A stretch of DNA of 64,000 nucleotides from Paenibacillus dendrobii (GCF_009807035.1 NZ_WUBI01000001.1:1612001-1676000), one strand, 5' to 3'; positions 35,913 through 44,474 are shown, counted from the first letter of the stretch. Translations and numbers: made by a program. Notes: generated from the sequence alone by a model not told the origin.

Positions 35913-36968
35913 TTATCGCTTATAGTCGGGCTGTTCTAAAGTAAGAGGATTCGGATTGCTGAGCACCCAATGCACGGCCAGTTCGCACAGTCTCGCAGGT
36001 TCTTCACTACCGTTTCCATTGTTAAGTTCTTTCGCTAATGTTACTGCCTCCTGAAGTGAAGCGGGACGTAATGGTGTACCTAAGCTAAAATAATGTATCA
36101 AACTTTTGAGCATTTTACGATATTCATGATCCCTGTTAATTCCTCCATTATCTAAAATTTCGTATGAAACTTTACCAGTAATCCGGATCACCTCACCCTG
36201 TACGGTTTTCGCATGTCCTTTTGAAGGGATTAATAAATTCCAGAGTTCATGATGCTGCGCCTGCCATCCCTGTGTTGATACGGTTATGGAAGAGGCGCCG
36301 TCGTGCGTCTTTCGCTTCTCTACCGGAGTAACATCAAAAAGCTCATATAGACGTAAAAGTGCCTCATCGGTCTGCTTCAAATATTCTTTATTAAAACCTT
36401 CTCTGTGAAATTCAAAGTCGTTTCCGATTCGCTTAATCGAGTCTGTCATTTCCGGCGTTACCGTTGTTCCGGCGTTTAGCAAAATATCGGCAACTTCCGC
36501 CATATGGACAATATCCGCATTTCTGCACATGGCCAACGCTTTTTCTAATGGAGTCTGTCTCATTTCATTTTTTGCGCTGATATTTGCGCCTCTAGACACC
36601 AACGTGTAAACCGCTTTGGGTTTGAATGAACCTGCGGCGGCAAATAAAGGTGTCTCGTTTTTATCATCAACAGCTTCTGCATCTGCACCCAAATCAAGCA
36701 GCAATTCAGAATTACCGCACCAACTCATTGCATGTTTGTGCAAAGGCGTTGCTCCGTAATTGTCTCTAGCATTTATATCCGCACCCTGTTCCACGAGCCA
36801 GCGAACCAATTCATCCTGCACCTGGTAAAAGCTCAAGGCTGTTGATTTACTGTAACCGCCACGGGCATCCAATTCGCAACGGGTAAATACCTCTTTTAAT
36901 GCAGATATGTCGCCTGCCTCAATAAGTTCATCAAAATTTTTAGGTAAGGTTTTTTTCTTCTTACCCAT
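35913..36968 (-). CDS. ankyrin repeat protein
   Basis: 351 residues. Residues about 45-170 form three to four ankyrin repeats: LVRWLVEQGADINARDNYGA, TPLHKHAMSWCGNSELLLDL with GADAEAVDDKNE, and TPLFAAAGS ... LVSRGANISAKNEMR. The C-terminal about 180 residues are a separate alpha/beta region with no recognised domain. Cytoplasmic; role probably protein-protein interaction. It starts just beside a repeat fragment (37037-37085), so it may itself be an old cassette gene. Confidence 0.8.
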   Translation of the reverse strand: MGKKKKTLPKNFDELIEAGDISALKEVFTRCELDARGGYSKSTALSFYQVQDELVRWLVEQGADINARDNYGATPLHKHAMSWCGNSELLLDLGADAEAVDDKNETPLFAAAGSFKPKAVYTLVSRGANISAKNEMRQTPLEKALAMCRNADIVHMAEVADILLNAGTTVTPEMTDSIKRIGNDFEFHREGFNKEYLKQTDEALLRLYELFDVTPVEKRKTHDGASSITVSTQGWQAQHHELWNLLIPSKGHAKTVQGEVIRITGKVSYEILDNGGINRDHEYRKMLKSLIHYFSLGTPLRPASLQEAVTLAKELNNGNGSEEPARLCELAVHWVLSNPNPLTLEQPDYKR

Positions 36969-37036
36969 ATGTGTTTTCTCCTTACGTTTGGTTATTAAAT
37001 TTCTTCATCGCCATATAAACCCCACATTTTACCATA

Positions 37037-37085
37037 CACGGGTCCGACGGACTTAGCCTTACAGGATTGTGAACTGATGAATAAT
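37037..37085. repeat. internal fragment of an attC-like repeat
   Basis: CGGGTCCGACGGACTTAGCC then TTACAGGATTGTGAACTGATG matches the middle of the intact repeat at 40250-40410 (GGGTCCGACGGATTTAGC ... CAGGGTTGTGTGCTGATT). Both ends are missing. Confidence 0.6.
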
Positions 37086-37195
37086 CCTCTCTGCCCCACC
37101 TGGAAATCCCCATGCATCTTTATCTCTTCTACGTTGCAATAAAATTTGTCCTTTTTCATTAGTTATAATTGCTCCGGAAAAATTAAGAATTATCA
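37075..37195 (-). pseudogene. NUDIX hydrolase N-terminal fragment
   Basis: Reading leftward from 37195 the frame gives MIILNFSGAIITNEKGQILL, then QRRRDKDAWGFPGGA, the unmistakable N-terminal half of a NUDIX protein up to the start of the Nudix box. It then runs into repeat sequence and is lost. Confidence 0.65.
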
Positions 37196-37264
37196 TTTCG
37201 CTACCGACCTTGCTTCTAATTCATTTTATATAATCCATTGTTTTCCCCTTTACTATGAAAAGAC

Positions 37265-37453
37265 TTAATGAATTTCAAACTCAAATCTATGCTTCAAATA
37301 ATACTTGGTTCCAGCTCGATCAACGTCTGAGAATTGCCTAGGATCTTTAATCATTAATCTATACACTTCATCCATGGTTACCCACCTAATGTCCTTCGTT
37401 TCATCTCCTACTGCTAATACATTGCCTTCTACCTTACATATAAAATACATCAC
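37265..37453 (-). pseudogene. NUDIX hydrolase C-terminal fragment
   Basis: 62 codons reading YFICKVEGNVLAVGDETKDI then RWVTMDEVYRLM and KYYLKHRFEFEI, the typical end of a NUDIX protein (DETxxxRWVxxxE). The Nudix box is absent. It lies upstream of the N-terminal fragment on the same strand, so the two halves are not in the order of a simple deletion. Confidence 0.6.
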
Positions 37454-37507
37454 CGTTCAGCAAGAATTTTTTTAGACTTATTTAGCATTTTATACACCAA
37501 TCGTATA

Positions 37508-38371
37508 TTAATTAGATTTCAGTAATTTCAGTTTTACTAGCACCCATTTACTTTCTTTAAATTTATATATCATTTCAAAGCGCGCAATAAATTCTTTCGA
37601 ACCAGAATCTACTATGTATAAATCTCCTTTCAATCCATAGACTCCATCAGTCTCTATATACATAGGTTCAAAAATATAATTTTTATTAGGATTTAATTCG
37701 GTCCCACTCTTATATAACTCCAATAACTTTTCCGGAAGATTGACTTCATATTGAACATTCAATTTTTTAGAATGGAATTTTCCTTTATCGTTTTCTATCG
37801 AAAAACTTAAAGATTCATCGTCTAATAAACCTTCGTAGGGTAAGGATATTAAATTATGATTGACTAAACTGTAAAATTGATATTCTTTTTCATAATCGTG
37901 AATAGCACCACTATGAATGACAACCATAATTTCATCAAGTTTGTCTCCAGTAAAATCCGCAAGAAATAATTCGGGAATTCCAGTAGAATTATCGACTATT
38001 CTTCGATCAACGATTATTTCATTCGTGTCGGTATTGGTTACTCTTAAATTTGTGAAGAGCGTATGATTATGATCGGAACCTGAAACATATTCACCCAATA
38101 ATTCAACGCGTTGTTTACCGGAATCCATTTTTAACATACCGTCCTTAGATTCAAAAACATCTAAATGATTTATCGATAAATTTTCATTCACATCTATTAT
38201 TGGTTCAATAATCATAGAATGGTCAATTTTCTCAGACTTCTGATATGTACCGGAAGAATCAAAATTATTATTTGCACGATGGACTGGATATTCAGATTTG
38301 CATAAAATAAAAGTGAATATGAAAACCATTAATACGAGATAAATACTTCTTTTCATTTTAAACAACCTCAT
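37508..38371 (-). CDS. secreted/membrane-anchored protein with VCBS-like segment
   Basis: 287 residues. The N-terminus (MKRSIYLVLMVFIFTFILC from residue 6) is a signal peptide or anchor and the mature part is beta-rich and extracellular. FLADFTGDKLDEIMVVIHSG is an FG-GAP/VCBS-like D-x-T-G-D-x-x-D-E calcium-loop motif. The start overlaps the stop of a broken upstream gene. Function unknown. Confidence 0.55.
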   Translation of the reverse strand: MRLFKMKRSIYLVLMVFIFTFILCKSEYPVHRANNNFDSSGTYQKSEKIDHSMIIEPIIDVNENLSINHLDVFESKDGMLKMDSGKQRVELLGEYVSGSDHNHTLFTNLRVTNTDTNEIIVDRRIVDNSTGIPELFLADFTGDKLDEIMVVIHSGAIHDYEKEYQFYSLVNHNLISLPYEGLLDDESLSFSIENDKGKFHSKKLNVQYEVNLPEKLLELYKSGTELNPNKNYIFEPMYIETDGVYGLKGDLYIVDSGSKEFIARFEMIYKFKESKWVLVKLKLLKSN

Positions 38372-38690
38372 AATCTCATTTTATTATATTGGCTCCAATA
38401 CTCTGTTTTTAATTCCATCCATTTTTCTTTTTTCTCAAGTATATTTTTATAATTGCTCGCTTCATTTCCCAAACTTAAAAATTCATCTAATTGTCTATAA
38501 AACAAATCGAAAGCTTCCGCTTCATCTGGTGAAAAGAAATTTATTATACTGCTCCAATGATGCGTACAATACACCATCCAAAAAAATTTTTAAGTTGATT
38601 ATCGACTATGTACCAATATACATGCCTGGTCTATTCTTAATTTTTTGTAGAAGCTCATAGAGTTCTTCGCTTGTCATTCTTTTCATAAAT
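38368..38690 (-). pseudogene. broken hypothetical gene (MYIG-motif family)
   Basis: From ATG at 38690 the frame reads MKRMTSEELYELLQKIKNRP and GMYIGT, then hits TAG. Downstream, SIINLKIFLDGVLYASLEQ continues and, after a frameshift, the remainder is the frame 38577-38368 (SSIINFFSPDEAEAFDLFYR). A stop and a frameshift thus interrupt a protein of about 105 residues. Confidence 0.6.
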
Positions 38691-38887
38691 ATCACCTCTA
38701 GTGCTTATTTAATATATACTATGAAAAATCCAACAGCTTGATTTAGAACTTATCCTACATTATAAACTCAGCTTTCGCAGCTACAAATTAGCTTAAACTT
38801 GCTGCGGCTGTAAGGACAGAGCGCATTTTTTCAAAAAAACACTCTCTTAGTTTGTTATCATGGAAGTGTCGAGATACACTCTGCGAC

Positions 38888-38937
38888 GCTTGGCTGGTCC
38901 GATCGGGCCTGCAGCGTGAATACGATGTTATGTGATG
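38888..38937. repeat. right half of an attC-like repeat
   Basis: GCTGGTCCGATCGGGCC, GCAGCGTGAATACGATG and TTATGTGATGG are the conserved right arm and end. The left arm is missing; 38700-38887 shows no other structure I can name. Confidence 0.65.
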
Positions 38938-39065
38938 GTGCATTGAGTTACCCACAAAATTCATTCATCTATCCGACAAGTCTTAAATTGAATACTGTTT
39001 TTGAACTCTTGGTAATAAAGTTATTATTTGTATAATCAATCCAATTATTATTTAAATCATATGAA

Positions 39066-39382
39066 TTATTGAAAACATATTCAGAATATACATTTGAATT
39101 GTAATCCAAATGATTAATTCAAATCCAGAATATAATGAAAGTGTCCATGACCAATGTTTATCCGGAAATATATTAAGTCTGTCGGCCATTTTCCATTTCC
39201 ACTTTCTGAATAGGCAGCGGGACATCCCCATCAGTTCTCCACTTGGATCGATAATAAATGCTATTCCACCAAAAATTGCCCCTATCCCTAAAAGTATTTG
39301 AAGTACGATTAATATTATGGATCATGTATGAACCTTCTTTCACAAAATTCATTTCGAAGAATTTCGCACGTTCAGATAACAT
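39066..39382 (-). pseudogene. broken small membrane protein gene
   Basis: After an N-terminal stretch (EMNFVKEGSYMIHN) the sequence continues in a second frame as IILIVLQILLGIGAIFGGIA, FIIDPSGELMGMS, then WKMADRLNIFPDKHWSWTLS and LYSGFELIIWITIQMYIL. These look like the two ends of a multi-helix membrane protein with a frameshift near the start and a deletion in the middle. Bounded by a repeat right end (38927) and left end (39373), so it is a decayed cassette. Confidence 0.6.
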
Positions 39383-39454
39383 TGTATATTCACGACGCGA
39401 GCCGGCCTTAGATAGCTCTTATCTTAGGCCGGCTCGTGTGTCGTTCGTGTTATC
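39373..39454. repeat. attC-like palindromic repeat, short-arm type
   Basis: CAGATAACATTG then TATATTCACGACG; arms CGAGCCGGCCTTAGATA and TATCTTAGGCCGGCTCG pair almost perfectly; ends GTGTTATCTT. Same subtype as the worn copy at 12459-12546. Confidence 0.85.
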
Positions 39455-39521
39455 TTGCATGATTATACATCGGACGATCAAGGGGCGTAAGCCCCGCAGC
39501 GTGAATACCAGTGTTATGCGC
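39455..39521. repeat. right half of a second attC-like repeat fused to the previous one
   Basis: CATCGGACGATCAAGGGGCG, TAAGCCCCGCAGCGTGAATA and CCAGTGTTATGCGC form the right arm and end of the long type, with no left half between it and the preceding repeat. Confidence 0.75.
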
Positions 39522-39570
39522 CGTTACTGTCCGAAGTATCACCTAAAAACCTTTGGTCAAAATTCCAACT

Positions 39571-40224
39571 CTATTTTTTACTTTGGTATACAAACTCAAC
39601 TTCACCATCTAGCAAATATCGATATTCAAATAATTGCATTGTTCTTTCCCTAATTCTCTCCCGTGTAACCGTGCCTAGGCTTACCGATCCTTGTGATCCA
39701 AGGTAACCATTATTAATAAATGTCTTCTCTACAAATTTTGTTTCCCTTAAGTGATACTGTAACCATTCTTTCTGCGATTCAATTAGTGCTTCTCTTGGTT
39801 CTCCATCCAACTTAGAAAGAAGCTTTTTATATATTTGATTCAACTCTTTATCCCAAATCTCTGTATATTTGCTTTCCAACGCCCCCCATCCCAATGTTGT
39901 AATAATCTCTTTGGAATTTTGAAATTCATTAAATTCCACTTCATAATCATGATCTATAGGATTTCGAAGCATTTCATCATAAAATTCTCCTTTCAAATCA
40001 TAGTTCCCAATGCTCATGGATAACACTTCATTGTTAGAAGGATCTGATCGACCTTCAGTTATTTCTTTGGATTCTGTTCCATTACCTGTATTCACTACAT
40101 CAGGAGGCAGTTCAGAATTCATTATTGATTTAGTTTCGCTGTTCAGGGCAGTCGATTGACTAATATTTTGACAAGATGAAAACATTATTGTAATAAAAAA
40201 TAATAAGAGAATCTTACCTTTCAT
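39571..40224 (-). CDS. lipoprotein with LprI/DUF1311 domain
   Basis: 217 residues with a lipoprotein signal (MKGKILLLFFITIMFSSC, acceptor Cys 18). Residues about 115-200 match the LprI (DUF1311) pattern: IWDKELNQIYKKLLSKLDGE then LIESQKEWLQYHLRE. The family includes lysozyme-inhibitor-like proteins; here it would be exposed at the cell surface. Cargo of one cassette: TTATGCGCCGTTA (39512) and TAATGGCGCATAA (40244) bracket it as inverted ends. Confidence 0.75.
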   Translation of the reverse strand: MKGKILLLFFITIMFSSCQNISQSTALNSETKSIMNSELPPDVVNTGNGTESKEITEGRSDPSNNEVLSMSIGNYDLKGEFYDEMLRNPIDHDYEVEFNEFQNSKEIITTLGWGALESKYTEIWDKELNQIYKKLLSKLDGEPREALIESQKEWLQYHLRETKFVEKTFINNGYLGSQGSVSLGTVTRERIRERTMQLFEYRYLLDGEVEFVYQSKK

Positions 40225-40249
40225 AAATTATCTCCTTAAATATAATGGC

Positions 40250-40411
40250 GCATAACGTTGTTGTATCTACGAACCCGAGAGGCCTAAGGGAGCAATGCGA
40301 CCGGGTCCGACGGATTTAGCTTCGCAGGGTTGTGTGCTGATTCAATTTCCCTGCCTACCTCATCTTGCGAACCAAGGGCGTAGCCCGCAGCTTAGATACT
40401 GTGTTATGTGA
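40250..40411. repeat. attC-like palindromic repeat, long type
   Basis: GCATAACGTTGTTGTATC then TACGAACCCGAG at the left; AGCTTAGATACTGTG then TTATGTGATG at the right. Arm A pairs AACCCGAGAGGCCTAAG with CTTCGCAGGGTT-type sequence; small hairpin GGGCGTAGCCC. Confidence 0.85.
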
Positions 40412-40442
40412 TGCGGTGGCTTCATTGATTAACTTGCGTCAT

Positions 40443-40931
40443 TCAATTGATTATCCATCTATTCCTCTTGATACCAAAGTTCCTGAGTCTTTCTATAAGT
40501 TGTCCTGTATGATGCTGGATATGTCTTATTGAATGTAGATGCAATTCCATTCTGCTGAATGGTAACCAATCAAAACCGGAATTCGCATCTAAATCATCTT
40601 GATTAATTCGAATGGGTACCTCTTGTCTTATTAATTCAAGGTATTCATTGAGGTCTTCTTTTGAATATTTCTCATCAATTTTCGGTGTATGATGCGGAGG
40701 CCAAGGAACAGGCCCCATAAACTGATATTCATTTCTTGCTTTTTTCCATTTTGGAAACTCATTTGCATTAGGACCTAGATAAAGATGAGTAAAAAATAAT
40801 GCGTGATAAACGATATGCCAGTACTTGTTTTCATGCTCTTGATGGTCCCATAATTCATTGGGACAATTATGGATAGCGTCTTGTAACATATTCAAAGAAG
40901 ATAGCATTTGAGAAATAATCGTTTTCTTCAT
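40443..40931 (-). CDS. DinB superfamily protein
   Basis: 162 residues. The metal-site histidines fit HIVYHALFFTHLYLG and HSIRHIQHHTGQLIERL, the standard DinB-like pattern. The four-helix core and length match. Cassette ends TTATGTGATGCGGTGG and CACCGGTTTCACGTAA match in inverted form. Only weakly similar to the DinB protein at 25152, so this is not a duplication. Confidence 0.8.
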   Translation of the reverse strand: MKKTIISQMLSSLNMLQDAIHNCPNELWDHQEHENKYWHIVYHALFFTHLYLGPNANEFPKWKKARNEYQFMGPVPWPPHHTPKIDEKYSKEDLNEYLELIRQEVPIRINQDDLDANSGFDWLPFSRMELHLHSIRHIQHHTGQLIERLRNFGIKRNRWIIN

Positions 40932-40965
40932 TGAATTCCCTCTCTTTCATTGGTTTTCACCGGTT

Positions 40966-41095
40966 TCACGTAACGTTCTTGTATTCACGACGTCCCTCCA
41001 CCTTAAGGTCACGAAGTGACCGGCCGCGATGCGGTTAGATGGAGGGATGTGTCCGGCTTAATATGCTTCCTCGTTACTGAAATGCCTCGTCTTCT
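40966..41095. repeat. attC-like repeat, left part only
   Basis: CACGTAACGTTCTTGTATTC, then ACGACGTCCCTCCACCTTAA, hairpin GGTCACGAAGTGACC, GATGCGGTTAGATGGAGGG and TGTGTCCGG. The right end is missing or degraded before the next repeat at 41173. Arm A: CTCCACCTTAA with TTAGATGGAG. Confidence 0.8.
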
Positions 41096-41172
41096 ACTTC
41101 ATTATTTATTTTATGATATGTAGGAAATTTTCCTTTTGAAAGAATTTAGTTTTTACACCTTTACGCTGATTT

Positions 41173-41337
41173 CCTATAACGTTGTTGTGTTCACGACGTC
41201 CCACCGACTTAAGGCAGCGAAGGTGCCGGGCGCGATGCGCTTAGTCGGTGCGGATGTGTCCGGCCAATCTTCCCTGAAACCCCTATGCCGGATCGAGGGG
41301 GCTTGTCCACCGACGCTTGAACAATGTGTTAGACGAA
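41173..41337. repeat. attC-like palindromic repeat, long type
   Basis: CCTATAACGTTGTTGTGTTC at the left; GACGCTTGAACAATGTG then TTAGACG at the right. Arm A CACCGACTTAA pairs with TTAGTCGGTG. The core GTTAGAC fits the classical GTTRRRY. Confidence 0.85.
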
Positions 41338-41457
41338 GTTATCTCTCCTTGATCTACTTCCAAATCTCTGATCTTGAACCTCGTCATATTCTTGTTTTAT
41401 TCTTCTAATCTCACAATAATAGTGTTTCCAAAGAAAGTTTATTTGTTCCCTCTCCTT
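41329..41457 (-). pseudogene. C-terminal gene fragment ending in a repeat core
   Basis: A frame without a start reads KEREQINFLWKHYYCEIRRI then KQEYDEVQDQRFGSRSRRD, ending NFV and a TAA formed by the core GTTAGAC. Protein-like but unidentified; it occupies the 3' end of the SRPBCC cassette. The rest of 41458-41729 holds two hairpins. Confidence 0.4.
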
Positions 41458-41512
41458 ATATTAGAATTATAATCCAAAGCGATCTGTCCCCGCACTTTAA
41501 ATATTCGCAAAG

Positions 41513-41567
41513 AAAAAGTCGCGACTCCGAAGTGAGTTCATACCTCCGACTAACTCGCGACTACTTT
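41513..41567 (-). terminator. hairpin, possible terminator
   Basis: AGTCGCGA and TCGCGACT are inverted 8-bp arms 30 nt apart; read leftward the stem is followed by TTTTTC. Confidence 0.45.
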
Positions 41568-41659
41568 GTTTATACTTTATTAAATAGGGTCTTGATTACT
41601 ATCAATAGGAAGTCGCCTCATTCTATAGTCGGCATCCTTATTCTATCGTTTCTCGTTAG

Positions 41660-41681
41660 CTCAATGACCTTAGTCATTGAG
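41660..41681. terminator. short hairpin after SRPBCC gene
   Basis: CTCAATGAC and GTCATTGAG, 9-bp perfect stem with a 4-nt loop, about 50 bp past the stop. No strong T-tract. Confidence 0.4.
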
Positions 41682-41729
41682 AATTAATCTATTGGATCAA
41701 TTTTTTACGGTATGAGAATTTTACATATT

Positions 41730-42236
41730 CTAACTCAGGAAGACAAGATAATCGGCAAGTTTATCGAAAGTCCCCTCAAGATCTTGTTGGAGCTTTGGAG
41801 CCATACCGTTGTATGATTCTTGTTCCTCAGCGGAAGCGTTCATAGGGTAACCTTTCAGTTTTAAAACAGTTTTACCTTTGCTATCTTCAAACGTTATGAT
41901 ATTTAAAATTTCAAGAGGCCAGCTCGTGCTAAATGGCGCTCGGATCGTATTGCCTTGCTCATCGGAAAAGGATTGAATATAAGTAACTTTCTCAGGATCG
42001 ACAACCTCTTGGTACTCAAATTTTCTCCACATAACCAGATTTCCGTCAGGAGACGTCTGAAAACCTAACAATGCACCACCTGATTGAGCGTCCATTTTAA
42101 CGACTTCGAGGGTGGACCCCTTTGGTCCCCACCATTTCGCGAAATGCTCAAGCTCTGTCCATGCTTTAAATACGAGTTCGCGAGGGGCATTGAATACACG
42201 CGTAATTTCAAACGATTGATTTAGATTATTACCCAT
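41730..42236 (-). CDS. SRPBCC (AHSA1-like) family protein
   Basis: 168 residues with the AHSA1 start FEITRVFNAPRELVFKAWTE, LEHFAKWWGPKG and the closing helix QQDLEGTFDKLADYL. The fold makes a hydrophobic ligand cavity; natural ligands are unknown. Cargo of one cassette: TTAGACGAAGTT (41329) and AATTTCGTCTAA (42326) are its inverted ends. Confidence 0.9.
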   Translation of the reverse strand: MGNNLNQSFEITRVFNAPRELVFKAWTELEHFAKWWGPKGSTLEVVKMDAQSGGALLGFQTSPDGNLVMWRKFEYQEVVDPEKVTYIQSFSDEQGNTIRAPFSTSWPLEILNIITFEDSKGKTVLKLKGYPMNASAEEQESYNGMAPKLQQDLEGTFDKLADYLVFLS

Positions 42237-42330
42237 GAAAATCCTCCTCCTTTTATTTCACAGTTCAAAGATACTAGTATCTGTTTAATATCTTTGCCTT
42301 TAGAACTTATAGATGCACTAACAGAGAATT

Positions 42331-42400
42331 TCGTCTAACGTTCCTGTATTCATGAACCCCACAGGGGTTGTCTGCTGAAATGCTTCTCCGAATTCCTGTG
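42331..42400. repeat. attC-like repeat, left part only
   Basis: GTCTAACGTTCCTGTATTC then ATGAACCCCACAGGGGTTG, TCTGCTGAAATGCTTC. The right arm and GTTA end are absent, replaced by the 3' end of the next cassette gene. Confidence 0.75.
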
Positions 42401-42412
42401 CTTACTCACAAA

Positions 42413-42805
42413 TTAGCCTTTTATGTAATTCTTGTTATAGAGAGCTTTAACGATATGCATCTGATGATTATGGGAAATTCCATTTCCATTACTAGCTCTA
42501 TTCCATAGTTCTTTGATATCTTCTAATAGTTTGGGTTGTTCAGTTATTAATTCAATTGCCCTAATTGCATAATTCTTATTGATAGAATTTTCCCTTGTGT
42601 TATATATTCCTTTTGGAATTCCTTCAATAAATCCATCTTCACATAGTCCTAAGAAAGCGTTCTTTGGACAACCTTTCTTTTGTCCCCATGATCCCTTACC
42701 AAAAAGTTTTGATGTAGCCATGTCCCAAGCCTTAACTGGTGAATCAGTAACCCCCTGATACACTAATTCAACCGCTTCTATAGCTGCCTGTGCATACTTA
42801 CTCAT
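42413..42805 (-). CDS. conserved hypothetical cassette protein (DUF6979-like)
   Basis: 130 residues from MSKYAQAAIEAVELVYQG, with AAGGAGG upstream; the frame before it only reads repeat sequence. GKGSWGQKKGCPKNAFLGLC is a conserved-looking stretch I associate with DUF6979, small proteins often found singly in cassette-like contexts. No catalytic motif evident. The family label is from memory. Confidence 0.6.
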   Translation of the reverse strand: MSKYAQAAIEAVELVYQGVTDSPVKAWDMATSKLFGKGSWGQKKGCPKNAFLGLCEDGFIEGIPKGIYNTRENSINKNYAIRAIELITEQPKLLEDIKELWNRASNGNGISHNHQMHIVKALYNKNYIKG

Positions 42806-42850
42806 ATAATTGCCTCCTTGAGTTACCGCATATAATATTGCAACTGTTTC

Positions 42851-43040
42851 GCATAACGTTCTTGTATTCACGACGCCCCACCAGCTTAAGCCACGAAGTG
42901 GCGGCCGCGATGCGGTTAGGTGGTGCGGGTGTGTCCGGCTGATTCTGCTTCCTTGCTACTGAAAAACCACTTCGAATCCACATCTAACTTCTCCCGGACC
43001 GAGGGCGAATGCCCGATGCGTGAATATAGTGTTATCCGAT
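42851..43040. repeat. attC-like palindromic repeat, long type (190 nt)
   Basis: GCATAACGTTCTTGTATTC at the left; GATGCGTGAATATAGTG then TTATCCGATG at the right. Hairpins GCCACGAAGTGGC and GGGCGAATGCCC; TGTCCGG pairs with CCGGACC. Confidence 0.88.
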
Positions 43041-43061
43041 GCTGCTACTTCATTGAAACAT

Positions 43062-43541
43062 TCAAACATTGCCTGTGTCCTTAATATCTATTATTTCATT
43101 TTCAGATACTAAATAATCTTCTCCTTGTTCTAGCACATAAATATAAAAAAACTTCTCATTGCTGTCTTCGTCATACCAAAATATATCTTCCACAACCGAA
43201 ACCATATTATTAAACGAAATTTCTGGATCTTTAAAAGTAAATTTATATTTTCTTCCCGTCAATAAATATGTACATTCCCCTTTAAGTTTTACAGTTATTA
43301 TCCATTCTAAGGATAATATTCTCTTCGCTATTTCACAGTATTCCTCTAATGACTTTTTAAAGTCATCGTCAAACTGACTTGTAAAAATCTCTTGAATTCT
43401 AAGTCCAAGTTCTCGTTCATTATGTACTTGCAATAAAGAGTCCTCTATTAACTGTTCTTCTCCAGAATACTCATCATCAGGAGCATGACTCATTAAATAT
43501 AACGGGTCCCAATTACTTAAAATCTTTAAAATAGATGTCAT
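43062..43541 (-). CDS. hypothetical cassette protein (DUF1871-like N-terminus)
   Basis: 159 residues from MTSILKILSNWDPLYLMSHA; GGGGG lies about ten bases before. The N-terminal NWDPLYLMSHAPDDEYSGE and later LGLRIQEIFTSQF resemble the small DUF1871 family (WDP ... HAP-x-DEY). The C-terminal half is beta-rich and acidic. No known function. ATG codons at 43559 and 43583 are alternatives. Confidence 0.5.
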   Translation of the reverse strand: MTSILKILSNWDPLYLMSHAPDDEYSGEEQLIEDSLLQVHNERELGLRIQEIFTSQFDDDFKKSLEEYCEIAKRILSLEWIITVKLKGECTYLLTGRKYKFTFKDPEISFNNMVSVVEDIFWYDEDSNEKFFYIYVLEQGEDYLVSENEIIDIKDTGNV

Positions 43542-43580
43542 CAGTGTTCGGTCCCCCATAATATAAGTTCTCGGCAGTTT

Positions 43581-43776
43581 CACATAACGGTCTTGTGTTC
43601 ATGACGTCCCACCACCTTAAAGGAGCGTATGCGACTGGCCGCGATGCGGTTAGGTGGTGCGGATGTGTCCGATGAATATGCTTCCATGTTGCTGAGATGC
43701 CTCTCCGATTCGACTTCTAACTTCTCTCGGACCGAGGGGCGCATGCCCCGACGCATGAACATGGTGTTATAAGACG
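43581..43776. repeat. attC-like palindromic repeat, long type (196 nt)
   Basis: CACATAACGGTCTTGTGTTC at the left; GACGCATGAACATGGTG then TTATAAGACG at the right. Arm A CACCACCTTAA pairs with TTAGGTGGTG; hairpin GGGGCGCATGCCCC. Confidence 0.88.
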
Positions 43777-43802
43777 TTCCCGCCATCTCTGAAATACCTT
43801 CA

Positions 43803-44249
43803 CTACTTAATCCCTTTTAGTCCGCCGTATTTCAATGATATTTCGTTTAGTTCTTCAAGAGTTTTTACAATATAACTTTGATCTGCTTCAAAAAAGAACA
43901 TTAAAACATTATCAATAGATGAGAATTCTTTATATCTTCCTTCAACTTCTACCCTTCCTCTATTATTGATTTTAATACTTAATTCAAAATTCGTTTCGTA
44001 ATTTGCTAGCTTTGCTTCTCCATTGCAGTTATCATAAATTTCATTAAGTTGATTCTTAAATATAAATATTTCACCGGTAGAGACCCATAAGTTCCCGGAA
44101 GCAGTGTAACTTCCACTCTTGATAATTACTGAACCTTCTGCTTCATAGCCACCCCAATGGCAAGTATCTTCTGGAAATCCATGAACCTTCATTAATTGTA
44201 TTATCAAGTACTGATTATTCTCACCATATATTTGAAATTGAATCATCAT
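43803..44249 (-). CDS. hypothetical cassette protein, possible WapI-type immunity relative
   Basis: 148 residues, beta-rich, cytoplasmic. VIIKSGSYTASGNLWVSTGE then FKNQLNEIYDN and LSIKINNRGRVEVEGRY resemble small WapI-immunity/DUF6228-like proteins in pattern (x-W-x-T-x-E-L/I followed by a helix). The link is tentative. Alone in its cassette, without a toxin gene. Confidence 0.5.
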   Translation of the reverse strand: MMIQFQIYGENNQYLIIQLMKVHGFPEDTCHWGGYEAEGSVIIKSGSYTASGNLWVSTGEIFIFKNQLNEIYDNCNGEAKLANYETNFELSIKINNRGRVEVEGRYKEFSSIDNVLMFFFEADQSYIVKTLEELNEISLKYGGLKGIK

Positions 44250-44290
44250 GCCCCTACCTCTCTTGAACTTGTACCTTTAGCGGGGATTTC

Positions 44291-44462
44291 TTTTAACGTC
44301 CCCGTATCCACGACGTCCCACCGACTTAAGCGACCAACGGAAGCGGCCGCGATGCGGTTAGTCGGTGCGGATGTGTCCGCCTGATTCCCGCTGCCTTGCC
44401 ATTCCTCTTCGGGCGGACCGAGGAACCGCCAGGTTCCGAAGTGTGGATATGATGTTAGGTGA
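44291..44462. repeat. attC-like palindromic repeat, long type
   Basis: TTTTAACGTCCCCGTATCC at the left; GAAGTGTGGATATGATG then TTAGGTGATG at the right. Hairpin GGAACCGCCAGGTTCC replaces the GGGC-type stem of other copies with full complementarity. Confidence 0.87.
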
Positions 44463-44474
44463 TGTTGCAGCTTC

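Noticed and set aside
25152-40931. The two DinB-family genes as a duplication of one cassette
   Set aside because: The proteins share only the histidine pattern and differ in sequence and length; they look like independent acquisitions.
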